A stretch of DNA of 64,000 nucleotides from Leishmania mexicana MHOM/GT/2001/U1103 (GCF_000234665.1 NC_018312.1:668291-732290), one strand, 5' to 3'; shown: positions 19,833-31,508, counted from the first letter of the stretch. Notes: generated by a model from the letters alone, not told the origin. Numbers and translations are program-made.

Positions 19833-21279
19833 TCGAGAGCGTTGAGAAGCGGGGGGTCGAAGGCGGTGTAACAGGTAGCCGGGGGATGGCGAGAGAAAGT
19901 GGAGGGAAGCAGTTCAAGGACTGCGACAGGCGTGTGTGCTTGACCCTGCCCTCGTCTACGCTTGTGTGCGTACGGATGAGTGGATAGACCTCGGCCCGGG
20001 CTTCCCGGAAGGCGCATATAGAGGAAGGGAACGAACTGCTCAGTTGATGAGCATAGAAACGGAGAGGAGGAGAGGGTGAGCGAGAGGTTTGGAGGATATG
20101 GTGGAGTGCCGGGGTGGGGGGGGGGGGGGGCAGCAGAAGCGTAGAGTTTTATCTGCCTTCATACCGTTTGCCACCGCCTCACTTGCACGCCGACGTCTGC
20201 GGCGCTGGAAGAGGAGCCACTTAAAGGGAAAAGACGCCGTGCGAAGCGTTTCTAGGTCTCGCCTGTATGTGCGTTTCCGGGATACGCATGCGTGCGCGGG
20301 ACAGGTTGCCCATCTCGCACGGGGAGGAGAGGGGGTCCTCATGCGCAGTTTGCGCCCACCCCAGCCTCCCCCCAGTTAGCCTCCAGGGCAACCATGTGGT
20401 AGCCGGAGGAAAGGAAGGAGCGGCAAATAGGGTGAATCGAACATGGTGTCCATGATAGCTTCACGCGAACGCACTGCAAAGCCCGGCACACAACAGAAAC
20501 AAACGGCTACGCGAAAACAAAATACCAGCGCATACTCGACCTGCATCGTCGCTATCGCCATCTCGCATTCAGTCCGAACATGGCCTGCTCGAGAAGCAGT
20601 GAACATCACTGCAGGAGAACCGCACCAGCCGTGCACGCCGCCCTGCACGCACACGCACTCGTCAACGGCATCCGCCATCACTCACGCACGGACGACGACG
20701 AGGACGACGAAAGAGCGAGCGAGCGAACGAATGCAGGCGGCCGCCAACGCGCACACAGACATCAACAACAACACGAAAGGAAAGTTGAGTCGAACAGACG
20801 GGCGGCGTGCACACACACACAGAAATAGAGAGAAACAGCCACAGGCAGACGGGCAGACAACTCAGTGGTTCAGACGTAGGGAGGGTCTTCAGACATCACA
20901 AGATGTTACGACACGGTACGCACACCCCACCCCGAGATCAAGACGCGCACGCTCCGGCAACACCCACCGACATACAACCACCACCTGGACAACGCTTGGT
21001 TGTACGCATGTGCATGGCCATGCGTGTCGGCATGTCTGTGTGCACGAGCGCGTGCGTCTTGGCTTTCTCAAACGTCGCGCTCACGTAAACCCCACAGAAC
21101 GGGCAAGCACACACACACACACGCAAAGAAGCACAGGGACAACAGATAGCGTAAACAAGAGAATCAAGGCATGCGGACACAAGCAAGGGAAAGAGATGCA
21201 GTACAGGCCCACACCTCACACCCCACCTCGTCGTCCATCACTCGGGCCACAACACCCCCCCACACAAAAAAAAACCTGC
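19833..21279. other. Intergenic region with a G15 run and CA-rich plus strand
   Basis: No gene supported. It has a 15-G run at 20116-20130. Plus-strand ORFs around 20443-21294 are translations of CA-rich antisense UTR (Thr/His/Arg-rich) and are discounted. Confidence 0.55.
20116..20130. repeat. G15 homopolymer
   Basis: Fifteen consecutive Gs on the plus strand, preceded by GGGGT. C-run in the transcript. Confidence 0.9.
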
Positions 21280-24200
21280 TCAGGATTCCATTAGGCGCAA
21301 AATGTTATCATAAAGGAATGACTTGATGGTCTCCGTGGAGGCCAGCGGCGTCGAGTCCGGAAAGGGCGACCCTTCCTTGCCCTCCTCCTCCATCATGATG
21401 TTGCTCAGCGACGTGGCAGCGGAGGTGTGCGGGTTTGTGGCGCCAAGAGACGGGGAGGTCAGGTCGGTTGCATTACCGCTTGCAGTGATACCGCCAGCAT
21501 TGGCCACGGTAGAGAAGGACGAGGAGGAGGATGGCAGCACAACAGGCGTCATGGCCGGAGTGATGATGTGACTTGATGCACTGCTACCGCCGGTCGTTGC
21601 AGCTGCAGCGACTGCACTGACGCTGCTAAGCACAGGCGTCGTCGGCGAGCTCGGCAACGGGGAGGTACCGCTCGGCGTCGAGGAGCGACGCGTAATCACC
21701 TCCGGCAACACCTGTGCCTGTCCAGAAGACTGCGAAGATGTGAGACTTCGCAAAGCAGGGTTCATGCCAGACGTGGGAGACGCAGTACCTCCTCCCACTG
21801 AACCGCCGGCAGCGGCGCTCGATACCGAAGACGTTGACAAGCCTGCGGCACTTCCCGTGGAGGATGCTTGGGCTGAGGCGTTTGGCCGCCCTTCGGAAGC
21901 CAGGCGGCGCCGCAGCACCGCGCTCGTCCGCTGCGGCCACCGGACGCACGCCAGGTAGAGCTCCCCCTCGCGCACCGGCAGCTGCTTCTCATCCGCCTCT
22001 AGAATAGGCGCAATGATGTACTCCTGCAAGAGCGCCAGGTCCGTGGCGTGTCGACGGCGAAGAGCCGAGGTGTTATCCGACACACGCGGCGGTGGAGCAA
22101 GCGACGGTGAAGATGCGGCCACCGCCGCGCTCTCACCACCGCTGCCAAACCGCGGAGGCAAAGCCTCGGCTGGTGTGCCGGTCGGCACAGGTGACGCTTG
22201 ACGCAGCAGAGTTGCCCTCCCCCGCAGCCCACCCTCCTCGTCGACACCGAGCCTGTCATGCTCAGGCGCGTCAGCACCGTGATGCGTCGCTGGCGCGGAT
22301 GGCGGTAAGTCAGGCGCTGGCGGATGGCTGAGGATCGAGTCATAAAAGTACACTGTCGGCAACGGGCGAGCGGCAGTGGCGGGTTTGTGCGCGGTGGCAG
22401 CGCTTGCCAGTGAACGGGCACAGCTCAAGTGAAGCCCGTGTAGTCCGGCGGGAGAATCCAGCTGAAGAGTGAGCGGGCCGGGCATCGGGGAGCTCACCGA
22501 TGCAAGCTTGGGCGACAGGCCTCCGCGCGTTTCTGACCAGCCATCCTCCAAGAGCAGCGGCGCGCTGCCACTACTGTTGCTTAGGTTGCTGTGGCCGGGG
22601 CGGTGCAACGCGGAAGCCGAGCCAAGATCGGCTCCGCCAGAGGCAACGCTCAGCGCTGCGGCCGCCGTGATACTCGGCGAGTAGCGAGTAGGTAATGTGT
22701 GCTCCTCCGCTCCGGTACTGCCACCTGCGGTAGCTTGAAACACCGCAGGCGACAAGGTCGCCCGGTCCCCGCCAACCGTGAAAGACGTTGCGTACGTGCC
22801 ATGCGGTGCCATCACCTGCAACTGCGCCGGCTCCAACCACGCACGCTGTTTGCGCGCCTCTACCTCTGCGTAGAACCACCGTCGCACCTCATCAAGCGCG
22901 TTGACGCACTGCTGGTGCAGCTGCGAGTCCACGGAGCCGAATGCGCCGAGGACGACAAAGTAGCCGCCCCTCTCCAGCAGAGATGGGAGTTCACCGTCTG
23001 CCACGAGGAACGGTTTGATGGGTGGAAAGAAGTGCTCCACTGGTCGGTGCAGCGACACGGCATCAGCGGTAGCAATCCAGTCATCCTCTTCGACGGCAGC
23101 CGCCTTCTTGGACAATGTACCCGAGACATTCAACAGCTCTCTGTGAGAATGAAGAAGCATCGCATCTTCGAATACGCCTGGGCTGCTGCCCTTCAACGGC
23201 GGAGAGGGACGCGAAGATAGAGCGGTGGGCAGGTCTTGCTGCTGTTGTCGAAAGCCACTGGTGAACGAAGAGAACATCTGCTGCCCCGGGCGCGAGAAGG
23301 CCGACACATCTTCTTGCTTCATGCGCAGCACATCAGCCGACTCGCTCGTCCAAGGAAACTCCTTGCCCTCTGGATCAGCGCAGAGGTGCGTCTCGCCGTG
23401 CAGCTGCACCACCTTCCAAAGTCCGTCGAGCCGCTGCTCAAGCAACTGCTGCGATACGACGGTAGCGTCACACAGGGCCGCGAGTGTGCCAGCGGGGTCG
23501 CCAAGTTCGTCCTCGACTTCGTCTCTGTCTTCAGCGCTGATGACCCCGGTATGCACGGCCACCGTGCGCTCTGCGTTCGTAGGTTGCGGTGCGTCGGGCA
23601 GCTCTACGACCACCATACGCGGGAAGGATTTGACGTGAAAAATGCATCGCGCCATCTCACTCGCGTGCACCTGAAGCTGACGCTCCAGCGTGTTTTGTGC
23701 CACATAAGGGGAGACGCAGAGCCAGTCCGCCGGCATCTCCGCCATGGCGGAGCACACATCCTGCAGCGACTCATCAGCACTGATGTAGATGACCTGCACG
23801 CAGCGGCGAGGTGTCGCATCGGAAGCGGGGCATTTGTCGGCCACCGCAGCCGCCTCACCGGAAAGAGACGCACTTGCCATGTGCTCCCCTTCCTCGGATG
23901 CGTCGCCGCCGTCAGCGTCGGCGCGAGTAAAGCTGCAGAAGCTGCGCATGCCAAGGCGAGTGCTAGCGTCCCCAAAGCCGATCGGGCCGCTGCCCGTCCA
24001 GCCCATCAAGGAGTTGCCGAAGCCTCTCAAAGAAGCGAACGGAGCGACATCATCGTCCTCAGCGCTCAGCTGGCTGTTGGAGCCCCGCATTTTCAGGCCG
24101 CTCAGACCTCCACGCAAGGCCCCCACATCACCGCCGTCGCCGTGGGACCCTTTCCTGGAGACCGGTGCGCCGGTCGATGAAGATGGCGGCGGGTTCATGG

Positions 24201-27200
24201 CGCTGCATAGACGGCGCACCGCGCGCACAAACTTCGACATTCCTGGATGCCAGCCAGCGCCGAAGAGGATCAAAAGATGCGTGCAGTGAATGAGCTTCAC
24301 TGCGACCTCGCGCTGCCAGTTCTCGAGCAGCCGTTCCATGATTCGCTGCGTCGCGGTGTCCGACAGTGACGGTTGCGGTGGCGCCAGGGTGGAAGGTAGC
24401 GGCGACTGGGTCTGGCAGGATAATCCACGCGACACGGGCAGGCGACGCGCGCTGCCGTCGTCGATGCTGTCGGCCAGTGATAGGGATGGAAACACGAGAC
24501 TTTCACTCGGGGCGTCCGCCATGGGCTTGAAAACGGCCTCCTGCATCACAGACGCAGCGATAAAGTGCCCACTTGCCTTTCCAGGCTCTGAAGACGACAG
24601 GGTGTTGTCGTTGACTGCCTGACGCGCCCGCTCCCGCACCTCACACCCCGTCACCGTGCAGAAGACAAGGCGGTGCAGCGGGTGCACCGGCAAGCGGCGC
24701 CCCGACCACGCCAGCTGGGCTGCCGCTGCTCCTCGCGTCCCACCACTGCGCGGAAAGAGCTTGTCGTGCGAAAGGGCGATAGCTGACAGCGACTCGGAGA
24801 TGCTGTTAGACACGCTGCTTAGTCCGGCGTGCCGGGGCACCACAGACGATGGCACCACCGCCGTCGCAACGGGCGTTCTAGATGGCGTGGTCGAGCATCG
24901 TGCGCCTGTTGTCCAGTCGAAATCGCTCGAATCCACTCTACCATCCTCCGCGCCGTCACGCCGCCTCTCACCGCGTAATGCTGTTGTGCTCGCACGACGG
25001 TTGAACGGACGCAAGGAAGGCAACGGCGGCGACAAGCCGGTCTTGTCCCCCTTGGACACACTCCCGTCCTCCTTCCGTGCGTCCGCGGAGGCGGCAGCGG
25101 TCGCTGCGACTACGCCAGATGACAGCAAGGACACTGGTGCGTGCACCGTCAGCGGATCCGCCAGCACGCGACTCCATGGAAACCGTGAGGAAAACATCGG
25201 CAGCGGCGCTGGCAAGGACGACGGTGAAATTGGCGGGGCCTCTGGCGCGGCTGCAATGAAGCCCTCCGCAGTCTTCACGTGCGCCACTGCGCTAGGCGCC
25301 TCAGCATCTGTAAGCGGTAGAACAGATGCAAGCGGGTCTTGAATAGTTGGCGCCTTGTTTCTCCCCTCCTCTTCTCTGGCAGATGACGGGGAATCTTTGG
25401 ACGCCTGGTTGCCGCAACCCTCCGTCTTGCCCAGTTGAGTAGGGATGTCCATTTCCGAATCCAAGTCACTCACTGCAAGCACGCCGGCGACGTCGCCTCC
25501 GTAGGCCTTTGGGTCCCAGCTGGGGAACGATGCGTGGCCCTTCGTCATGCATACGTTGCTGGGGGAGAAGGTCACTGAGGACGCTGCAGTGGCTGCACTC
25601 TGATGCAGCGCTGGCATCGAGAGGCGGCAGAAAGGCTGGGTCGTGAGGCTGATCGATTTCTTACAAGCCTTGTCTGAACTCTTCTGCCACGTGTTGTCAC
25701 TGTCGTCATCCGTGGCGAAGCGAGTGAGGGACGTCATCGCAGTATCGCGCAGCTGCTCGGCAATGAGCACACCTTGTCCGTCGCCCTGCTCGTCCTTTTC
25801 CTCCAACCGACCGGGGCTCATCATACCCTGATGTACGCCGGCAGCGAAATCGTTGTTGCTCATGCTCGCGTTGGGGAGCAGAGGAGATACAGTCACTGCC
25901 GATATCGATGCTGTCGCTGGTGTCGCTGTAGAGGTTGCCGAGTGTGCACTGCTGTCCGCCACGTAGCACGTTGTAATGGAAACCGCCTTCACCGGGGTGG
26001 GCTCAGCGGTGGGGATCTGTGGGTCGTGAACAGAGGCAGGGCTTTCACGGCGGTCAGGGGAGCCCAATAAGCTTGTGCTACGCCTCTTTGGCGTGTGCGC
26101 AGAGTCATTAGTGGACGCGTTGCCATCGTCGGCCGCAACCTCGACGCGTGAAGTTAGAGGATTCGTGTTGGAGTGCCCCGTCGCCGTGGGGACGCCCTGC
26201 AACGGCGATAATGCTGGCGACTCCGCCACTTGTGGCGCGCGCGGCTGCGGTGACGACGGCGACTTCTCTTTCACGCCCGGTCCATTGATGTCTACCCTGT
26301 ATTGATAGAGTGGTGGGAGAGCAAGCGCTTGCTGCGAGACCTCGCTGGCCTGCGGCGAAGGAGACGACGCGCTCACCAATGCCCTCGTCGTTGCACACAT
26401 CGATGTGCTCCCCGGGCCGGTGGCGAGTGATGAGGCCGCCACGATGGGAAAAGTGGTGGGAGCCGCGGCACGCAGCGCGGGCGCCCTTGCGATGCTGGCG
26501 TCCACCTCATCGATGTAGCGAGCCAGCTCCTCCTCCATGTACTGCAGCGCGTCCGCAGTCACGATGTTGCCAGCCGGGTCGACGAGCACTACGGCCGGCC
26601 AGGACTGTATGTTGCACATCTGCATGACTCGCCGATAGCCGTCGTTGCTCTCCACCGAGTACCACCCGCCATAGTACGGGCTCTGCGTTATCTCGCTATC
26701 GAAGACAATGTTGTCTGGGCTGAGCCACACGTCCGGCTGACCATCGAGAAGGTGGCGCAGGACTGAGCTGAGCCGCTGCGTGGCCACCACGTCAGCATTG
26801 CTGAGGCTGCCCCTCAACAATTCGTGCAAGGCTGTCGCAGCCGTAGCGCTTCCCTCGTCTGGGCAAGCCTCTGATCGCGCCACAAAAGGGTCGCCGCCGT
26901 TGTGGACCAAAGGAATGGCGGAAGATGCGCGCGGAGAGGCCGAGCCGGAGGCGGTGGCTGACAGGTGGCCACCACCGCTGAAGGAGGTACCAGGTTGCAT
27001 CGAGACTCCGCGTACGCCGTCAGTGGCGCTGTGGGGGGACAAGGACACTGGTAAAGGGCTGTAGACTTGTGTGCGGGACCCGCTGGGCGGCGGAGAAGCT
27101 GCGCTGCCCGCCCCGACACTACCGCCTGCGGTGACCCCGGGAGAGATCGAAGCTACGCTGCCGTGTCCGTCCGGACCTCCAGAAGCGCCAACGCTACCAC

Positions 27201-28602
27201 CGAGGGTGGAAGCGCTCGACATCCCACCCGGGTTGCTGCGTGCTGGTCCTTCTGTCGTGTACTGCAACTCCAAAACGGCGACGGGAACGGGCTCAGCGGC
27301 TGCCGTGTCCATGCCATCGTGGCCATCCAGCAACGGCACGCTGGTCTTCTCCTGCATCGGCTTCTGGTGCGCCAGGCAATGCAGCAGGAGACAGTAGAAG
27401 AGGAGAAGCTTCTGCTGCGTGCTCGCAGCGGCAGCAGCCGCGCACACGATGGCCTGCCGGGCCGCCGCGCCAGACCCGCCGCCAGCACCACTGTGTGAGG
27501 CGTGGTGATTACTGAGGTGGTGTCCGCCAACCGTCGCCGTCGACGCGGATGCCGAGGGGTCGACGGACTTGCTCATTGGCGCGGAGAAGTTTGGCCGGCC
27601 GCCGCCAGTGGACATTGTATGAGGGCTCACACCGGTCATGAAGGACGAAGAGGACGACGCGCTGGAGCCTAGACGCTGCTTTGAAGGATCCATATGAGGA
27701 CTTTGCAGCAGTGCCGATGTCTGGTGCGCACGCGCGCCGCTGGCACCGGCACCGCCGCCACCACAAGCTGCGCCACCGGAGCTAGTGACCGCCAGAGCAC
27801 TGCCAGGGCCGACGCTACCCCACAACCCCGCAGCGGATGTCTCGCCTGCCCGGTGAGGCGGGGGTAGGTATAGCAGCACGTACTTCCCCGAAATCACCTT
27901 GGTGGGCACACTGTACTCTAGCCGTTGTGGCCGAATGGCGGGGCGTCCACCAGAAGCCGTTGCGCCACTTCCTCCACCGGTCGCGCTGTGGACCGCGTCA
28001 CTGGCGATAACCGGTGTAGACACGCCCGGGACTAACGGGCTCAGCACAGAGCTTTCACGAGGGAAAGAAAGTGTGTGATCAGCCGCAGCAGCAGTCGTAG
28101 GCAAGGGCAGCATGCCACAGGCTGTCAGGGACGACGAGCGATGGCGGGACCCTGGCAGGTGCAGCGGTAGTGCCACCGCAGGGGCGCGGTCGACAGCTAG
28201 TGTAGGCATGCGTGGCGGAAGAAGCGACGAGGGCGGCTCTGTCTCAGCATTTCCGCCACGCCTGAGCGGGGACGTACCCTCAACGGCCTTCGCTTCCTTG
28301 ACGGGCGGAGTGGCCTTCGCAGTAACCGACACAGGCACTGCCCATTTGCGATTGGTGCTACCTGACTTAGGGGTGAGCAGATACTCCGCTACAGCGGCGG
28401 TGTGATCGTTGTCGTTGTCACTGCCGGCACCAACGATGTCCGGCATCACTGGCACGCCGGTCAGCGAGTTCATGGCAAACGCAGCGGAGTGCAACAGCGA
28501 TGGCTGTGTCTGGTGCGGCGCCCAGCCACCGGGGTGCACTCTCGACGTGTCGAGCGGCTCATACCGCTTCGTGGCGTACAGCAGGCCCAGCACATAGTCC
28601 AT
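21280..28602 (-). CDS. Giant degenerate tryparedoxin/nucleoredoxin-like protein, about 2440 residues
   Basis: Three diverged thioredoxin-like modules are embedded in low-complexity sequence. Module 1 (about 234-690) opens with VISGKYVLLYLPPP (236-249) in place of the active-site strand and ends with YYGGWYSVE and SWPAVVLVDPAGNIVT (667-682), the cis-proline strand and turn. It carries an insert of over 300 residues. Module 2 (about 1425-1755) has LLILFGAGWHPGM (W1451) where tryparedoxins have WCPPC. VQVIYISADE and ADWLCVSPY follow, and it closes with DPEGKEFPW (1743-1751), the tryparedoxin C-terminal signature. Module 3 (about 1838-1935) is weakest, with GGYFVVLGAFGSVDS. No module keeps a CxxC, so a dithiol oxidoreductase role is unlikely; scaffolding or peptide binding is inferred. 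The ATG at 28602 is preferred over 29229 because an AG at 28620-28619 gives a 16-base 5' UTR and the extension translates UTR-like sequence. It heads the downstream end of the tryparedoxin array. Confidence 0.75.
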   Translation of the reverse strand: MDYVLGLLYATKRYEPLDTSRVHPGGWAPHQTQPSLLHSAAFAMNSLTGVPVMPDIVGAGSDNDNDHTAAVAEYLLTPKSGSTNRKWAVPVSVTAKATPPVKEAKAVEGTSPLRRGGNAETEPPSSLLPPRMPTLAVDRAPAVALPLHLPGSRHRSSSLTACGMLPLPTTAAAADHTLSFPRESSVLSPLVPGVSTPVIASDAVHSATGGGSGATASGGRPAIRPQRLEYSVPTKVISGKYVLLYLPPPHRAGETSAAGLWGSVGPGSALAVTSSGGAACGGGGAGASGARAHQTSALLQSPHMDPSKQRLGSSASSSSSFMTGVSPHTMSTGGGRPNFSAPMSKSVDPSASASTATVGGHHLSNHHASHSGAGGGSGAAARQAIVCAAAAAASTQQKLLLFYCLLLHCLAHQKPMQEKTSVPLLDGHDGMDTAAAEPVPVAVLELQYTTEGPARSNPGGMSSASTLGGSVGASGGPDGHGSVASISPGVTAGGSVGAGSAASPPPSGSRTQVYSPLPVSLSPHSATDGVRGVSMQPGTSFSGGGHLSATASGSASPRASSAIPLVHNGGDPFVARSEACPDEGSATAATALHELLRGSLSNADVVATQRLSSVLRHLLDGQPDVWLSPDNIVFDSEITQSPYYGGWYSVESNDGYRRVMQMCNIQSWPAVVLVDPAGNIVTADALQYMEEELARYIDEVDASIARAPALRAAAPTTFPIVAASSLATGPGSTSMCATTRALVSASSPSPQASEVSQQALALPPLYQYRVDINGPGVKEKSPSSPQPRAPQVAESPALSPLQGVPTATGHSNTNPLTSRVEVAADDGNASTNDSAHTPKRRSTSLLGSPDRRESPASVHDPQIPTAEPTPVKAVSITTCYVADSSAHSATSTATPATASISAVTVSPLLPNASMSNNDFAAGVHQGMMSPGRLEEKDEQGDGQGVLIAEQLRDTAMTSLTRFATDDDSDNTWQKSSDKACKKSISLTTQPFCRLSMPALHQSAATAASSVTFSPSNVCMTKGHASFPSWDPKAYGGDVAGVLAVSDLDSEMDIPTQLGKTEGCGNQASKDSPSSAREEEGRNKAPTIQDPLASVLPLTDAEAPSAVAHVKTAEGFIAAAPEAPPISPSSLPAPLPMFSSRFPWSRVLADPLTVHAPVSLLSSGVVAATAAASADARKEDGSVSKGDKTGLSPPLPSLRPFNRRASTTALRGERRRDGAEDGRVDSSDFDWTTGARCSTTPSRTPVATAVVPSSVVPRHAGLSSVSNSISESLSAIALSHDKLFPRSGGTRGAAAAQLAWSGRRLPVHPLHRLVFCTVTGCEVRERARQAVNDNTLSSSEPGKASGHFIAASVMQEAVFKPMADAPSESLVFPSLSLADSIDDGSARRLPVSRGLSCQTQSPLPSTLAPPQPSLSDTATQRIMERLLENWQREVAVKLIHCTHLLILFGAGWHPGMSKFVRAVRRLCSAMNPPPSSSTGAPVSRKGSHGDGGDVGALRGGLSGLKMRGSNSQLSAEDDDVAPFASLRGFGNSLMGWTGSGPIGFGDASTRLGMRSFCSFTRADADGGDASEEGEHMASASLSGEAAAVADKCPASDATPRRCVQVIYISADESLQDVCSAMAEMPADWLCVSPYVAQNTLERQLQVHASEMARCIFHVKSFPRMVVVELPDAPQPTNAERTVAVHTGVISAEDRDEVEDELGDPAGTLAALCDATVVSQQLLEQRLDGLWKVVQLHGETHLCADPEGKEFPWTSESADVLRMKQEDVSAFSRPGQQMFSSFTSGFRQQQQDLPTALSSRPSPPLKGSSPGVFEDAMLLHSHRELLNVSGTLSKKAAAVEEDDWIATADAVSLHRPVEHFFPPIKPFLVADGELPSLLERGGYFVVLGAFGSVDSQLHQQCVNALDEVRRWFYAEVEARKQRAWLEPAQLQVMAPHGTYATSFTVGGDRATLSPAVFQATAGGSTGAEEHTLPTRYSPSITAAAALSVASGGADLGSASALHRPGHSNLSNSSGSAPLLLEDGWSETRGGLSPKLASVSSPMPGPLTLQLDSPAGLHGLHLSCARSLASAATAHKPATAARPLPTVYFYDSILSHPPAPDLPPSAPATHHGADAPEHDRLGVDEEGGLRGRATLLRQASPVPTGTPAEALPPRFGSGGESAAVAASSPSLAPPPRVSDNTSALRRRHATDLALLQEYIIAPILEADEKQLPVREGELYLACVRWPQRTSAVLRRRLASEGRPNASAQASSTGSAAGLSTSSVSSAAAGGSVGGGTASPTSGMNPALRSLTSSQSSGQAQVLPEVITRRSSTPSGTSPLPSSPTTPVLSSVSAVAAAATTGGSSASSHIITPAMTPVVLPSSSSSFSTVANAGGITASGNATDLTSPSLGATNPHTSAATSLSNIMMEEEGKEGSPFPDSTPLASTETIKSFLYDNILRLMES

Positions 28603-31508
28603 CTTGAATAAGCGTATTCTGTGTGGGAGCGTTCCGTGGAGGCAACCGCAGTGTATACGTATGAAATCAACCGGAGGCGGGTGTGCAGGGGATATCAAAG
28701 AACGGTTCTGACCTGCTACCTCACCTCTCTCCCGTTCGTGCGACTGCCTGACGCTCGCCGTCCACCGACCTCGCTGTGCCTTGCGTCCTCCTCTCCTGGC
28801 GCACGAGAAAGCAAAGCAGCTGAAAAGATGCGGGGGTGGGGAAGGGCCTCGACGAAGAAGATGGGTGGGACCGCAAAAGCGTCCGTGGCTCGTACGCTGC
28901 GCTCCCCTTCGAATGCAGCCAACGAGCACAAAGTGCGCGGAGAGGTGGGCGACGACTTGAGTCCGGGTGGAGTGCCAAAATGGAAGGCCCTTCAGAGAGC
29001 GCGTCTCTCGCCGTCGCCGTGACGATGCGTCCGCGCGAAAAAGAAAGGCGCCTGAGTCAGGCGGTGAGGCAGAGGGCCGACGTGTTCCGTGATGCGCGAA
29101 GGCAAGGAGAAGCGATGCTGTGGAGAACACTACTGAGGAGTTAAGTGTACGAAAAAGAACCCAAAATACCAACCAAAGACGCGAAGGCAAGATGTCCAAC
29201 GTGAACGCCGGCGCGCAGGGCCACGCCACAACACACAGGCACTGTCACACTCGCCGGCCCAGAGGAAGGGAGCGAAAAAGGGGAGCGAGCGGCTCAACAC
29301 AAAGTAGCGCTACCGGCCGCACCAAAACAATTCAACGGAGGGTGCTAGAGTCAAATAAAGAAGAGCGCGGTGTGAATGCACGTGCTTCAGTCGGAGATGG
29401 GGGAAGGGGGGTTGGTCCCAGATCGTCGTACGATACGTATGTGCAGTTGCTGCTCGCAAGTTTGCGTCTAAACATATAGTCGATGTTTTTTCGTTTTCCT
29501 TCACAACGCAGAGCGGGAGAGAGAGGGGGACGGAAGGGTGGGGGACTTGAGAGGTGCACGGAAACACGCGTGCAGAGCGAAAAGGGAAAAGAGAGGGAGA
29601 GGGGCAACCACAGAAGAAAACAAACAAAAAAAGAAAAACACGTCGAAGATGGCAGAGAAGGGACGAAGGGCGGGGAGAAAGCGAGAGGAGGAGACGGGTG
29701 CGTCGCAGCAACTCACCGCCACCTCTCGGAAAGAGAGAGTGATGCCTCCCCCTCCCCCGCGGTTGAGCGAGAGAGAAAAGGGGAGAAGTGGCAGAGCGAG
29801 TGGAAGAGCGCAGCGGAAAAGAATGTAAGCACGGCTCACACCACAGGGCCTTGACGCACAAACACACTCAAACGCCAAGAAAACAAAAAATAGGGTGAAG
29901 CATATGCCAGCAATAGCGGCAAAGACGATGGATCGTGCTCGTGTGTGTGTGTGTGTTTGTGTTTGTGTACTTGTGCGTCTTTGTATATGTATCGCGCGCG
30001 AGAATAGGGCGAGGGGTGGGCAGAGACGTTGATTCCTTCGAAAAGGAACGTTGTGAAGTGCAAGAAAGGCAAAGTAACGGCAAAAAAAAACGCCAAGACA
30101 CTGCTTGACATGAGATGCATGTGTTTGTTTGTGTGGTGGCGCACACCATCGTGTGGGAGTTCGAGAGGGAGAAAAAAGGAACAGAAAATGGAGAAGTCGT
30201 GGCAGCAGCAGCAGCAGCGTCAAGAAGTGCGTAAGCGCAGACGACGAGGGCCAACACGCAACCCGCGAGTAGCCGCAGTAGCAGCTGCATGTATGACGCG
30301 TCGGCGCCCGTGGTGCTCATCTTCATCGCGGCGCCGTTCTCTTTTCGTTTCGTACCTCTCACCATCTTTACTGCCAACGCGAGCCGCAGATACACCCACA
30401 TTCGGCGGCACGTGATGAAAGGGCAGCAGAAGCACCAAGACACAGATTACCATCTCTGTTCCTTGTTTCTGCCTCTCCCTCTGCCCTTGTCGGTATCAGA
30501 GACCGCTCGCTCATTTCTCGGCGGACAACGTCTGCTGCTGAAAATGATGCGTGCCTTGTTGGCGTTTGTTTGTTTATCATCCAGGCGTGGGCCACGAAGC
30601 CGACAAGGATTCCAATGATGTACATGGGTGTGCGTGGGTGTAATATGCACGTGTGGAAGAAGGTGACCCGCCCTGGAAGAGAGAGGGGGAGGGGAGGCGA
30701 CACACAACACACGAGAGGAGATGCACCGAAAGAACGGAAGAGGTAGGAGAGGGCGCCGCTCGAAAAGCGAAAGAAAAGAAAGTGACGAGAAGATGCGCCC
30801 CCACCAGGAGATGGTAGAGCAACAACATAGAGAACGTTTGACACACCGCGCGGCACAACACAATTCGAGCAGGCTGATGATATACACGGACGCACACAAG
30901 CACAGAGACCCACACGTGCATGGCAAGGGAGAGAGACGCAGCGGATCAGCTAAAACGGCAGCACTATCGACGCCATGTGGGAAGAAGAGACAGGCAACTT
31001 CTTTCGATAGCTCTGTCCTTTCTTATCATCTCAAACGCGATCACTGTCCCTCCACGCAAACACACACACACAACACCCAAACCCATTTTCTCTCTATCTG
31101 CCTGCCGTTACACCTTGTCCGCTGCTTCAACGAGGTCAGCAACGGAAGCCCCTCCCCCGACAGCGAAAAAAAAATTTACATGGTGAGCAGTGGGGGGAGG
31201 GGGACAATACACAAACATGGTAATCAAAGGAAATGGGAACACACAAAACACATCTGAGAAAAGCAATGAAGAGGACGACACAGGAGGCGATGATGTTCTC
31301 GTGCGCCTGCGTGTGTGCTACGGCTCTGCGGTCCCGCACAGATACGCCAGAAGCACGAAGAGGGGAGTTGTGGATGCAAGGCCAGAAAAAAAAAGCAGCC
31401 TGGTTCCAAGAGAGGGGGAGAGAGGGGACAAGGGACGCCACACACAAACACACAAAGAAAAGATGCTCGAAGTTTCTTCCTCGTCAACCTTCTCGTTTTC
31501 TTCTCTTC
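28603..31508. other. 2.9 kb intergenic region
   Basis: Mainly UTR-like: purine tracts on the plus strand and a TG-rich stretch around 29938-29965. A short segment at about 30230-30365 looks more coding-like on the minus strand (see findings). No annotated gene is claimed. Confidence 0.5.

Noticed and set aside
20443..21294. 283-codon plus-strand frame rich in Thr, His and Arg
   Set aside because: Translation of CA-rich antisense UTR.
28603..29229. N-terminal extension of the giant protein from a start at 29229
   Set aside because: It translates UTR-like sequence rich in Arg/Ser/Pro and crosses a plausible splice acceptor at 28620-28619; the ATG at 28602 gives a clean start.
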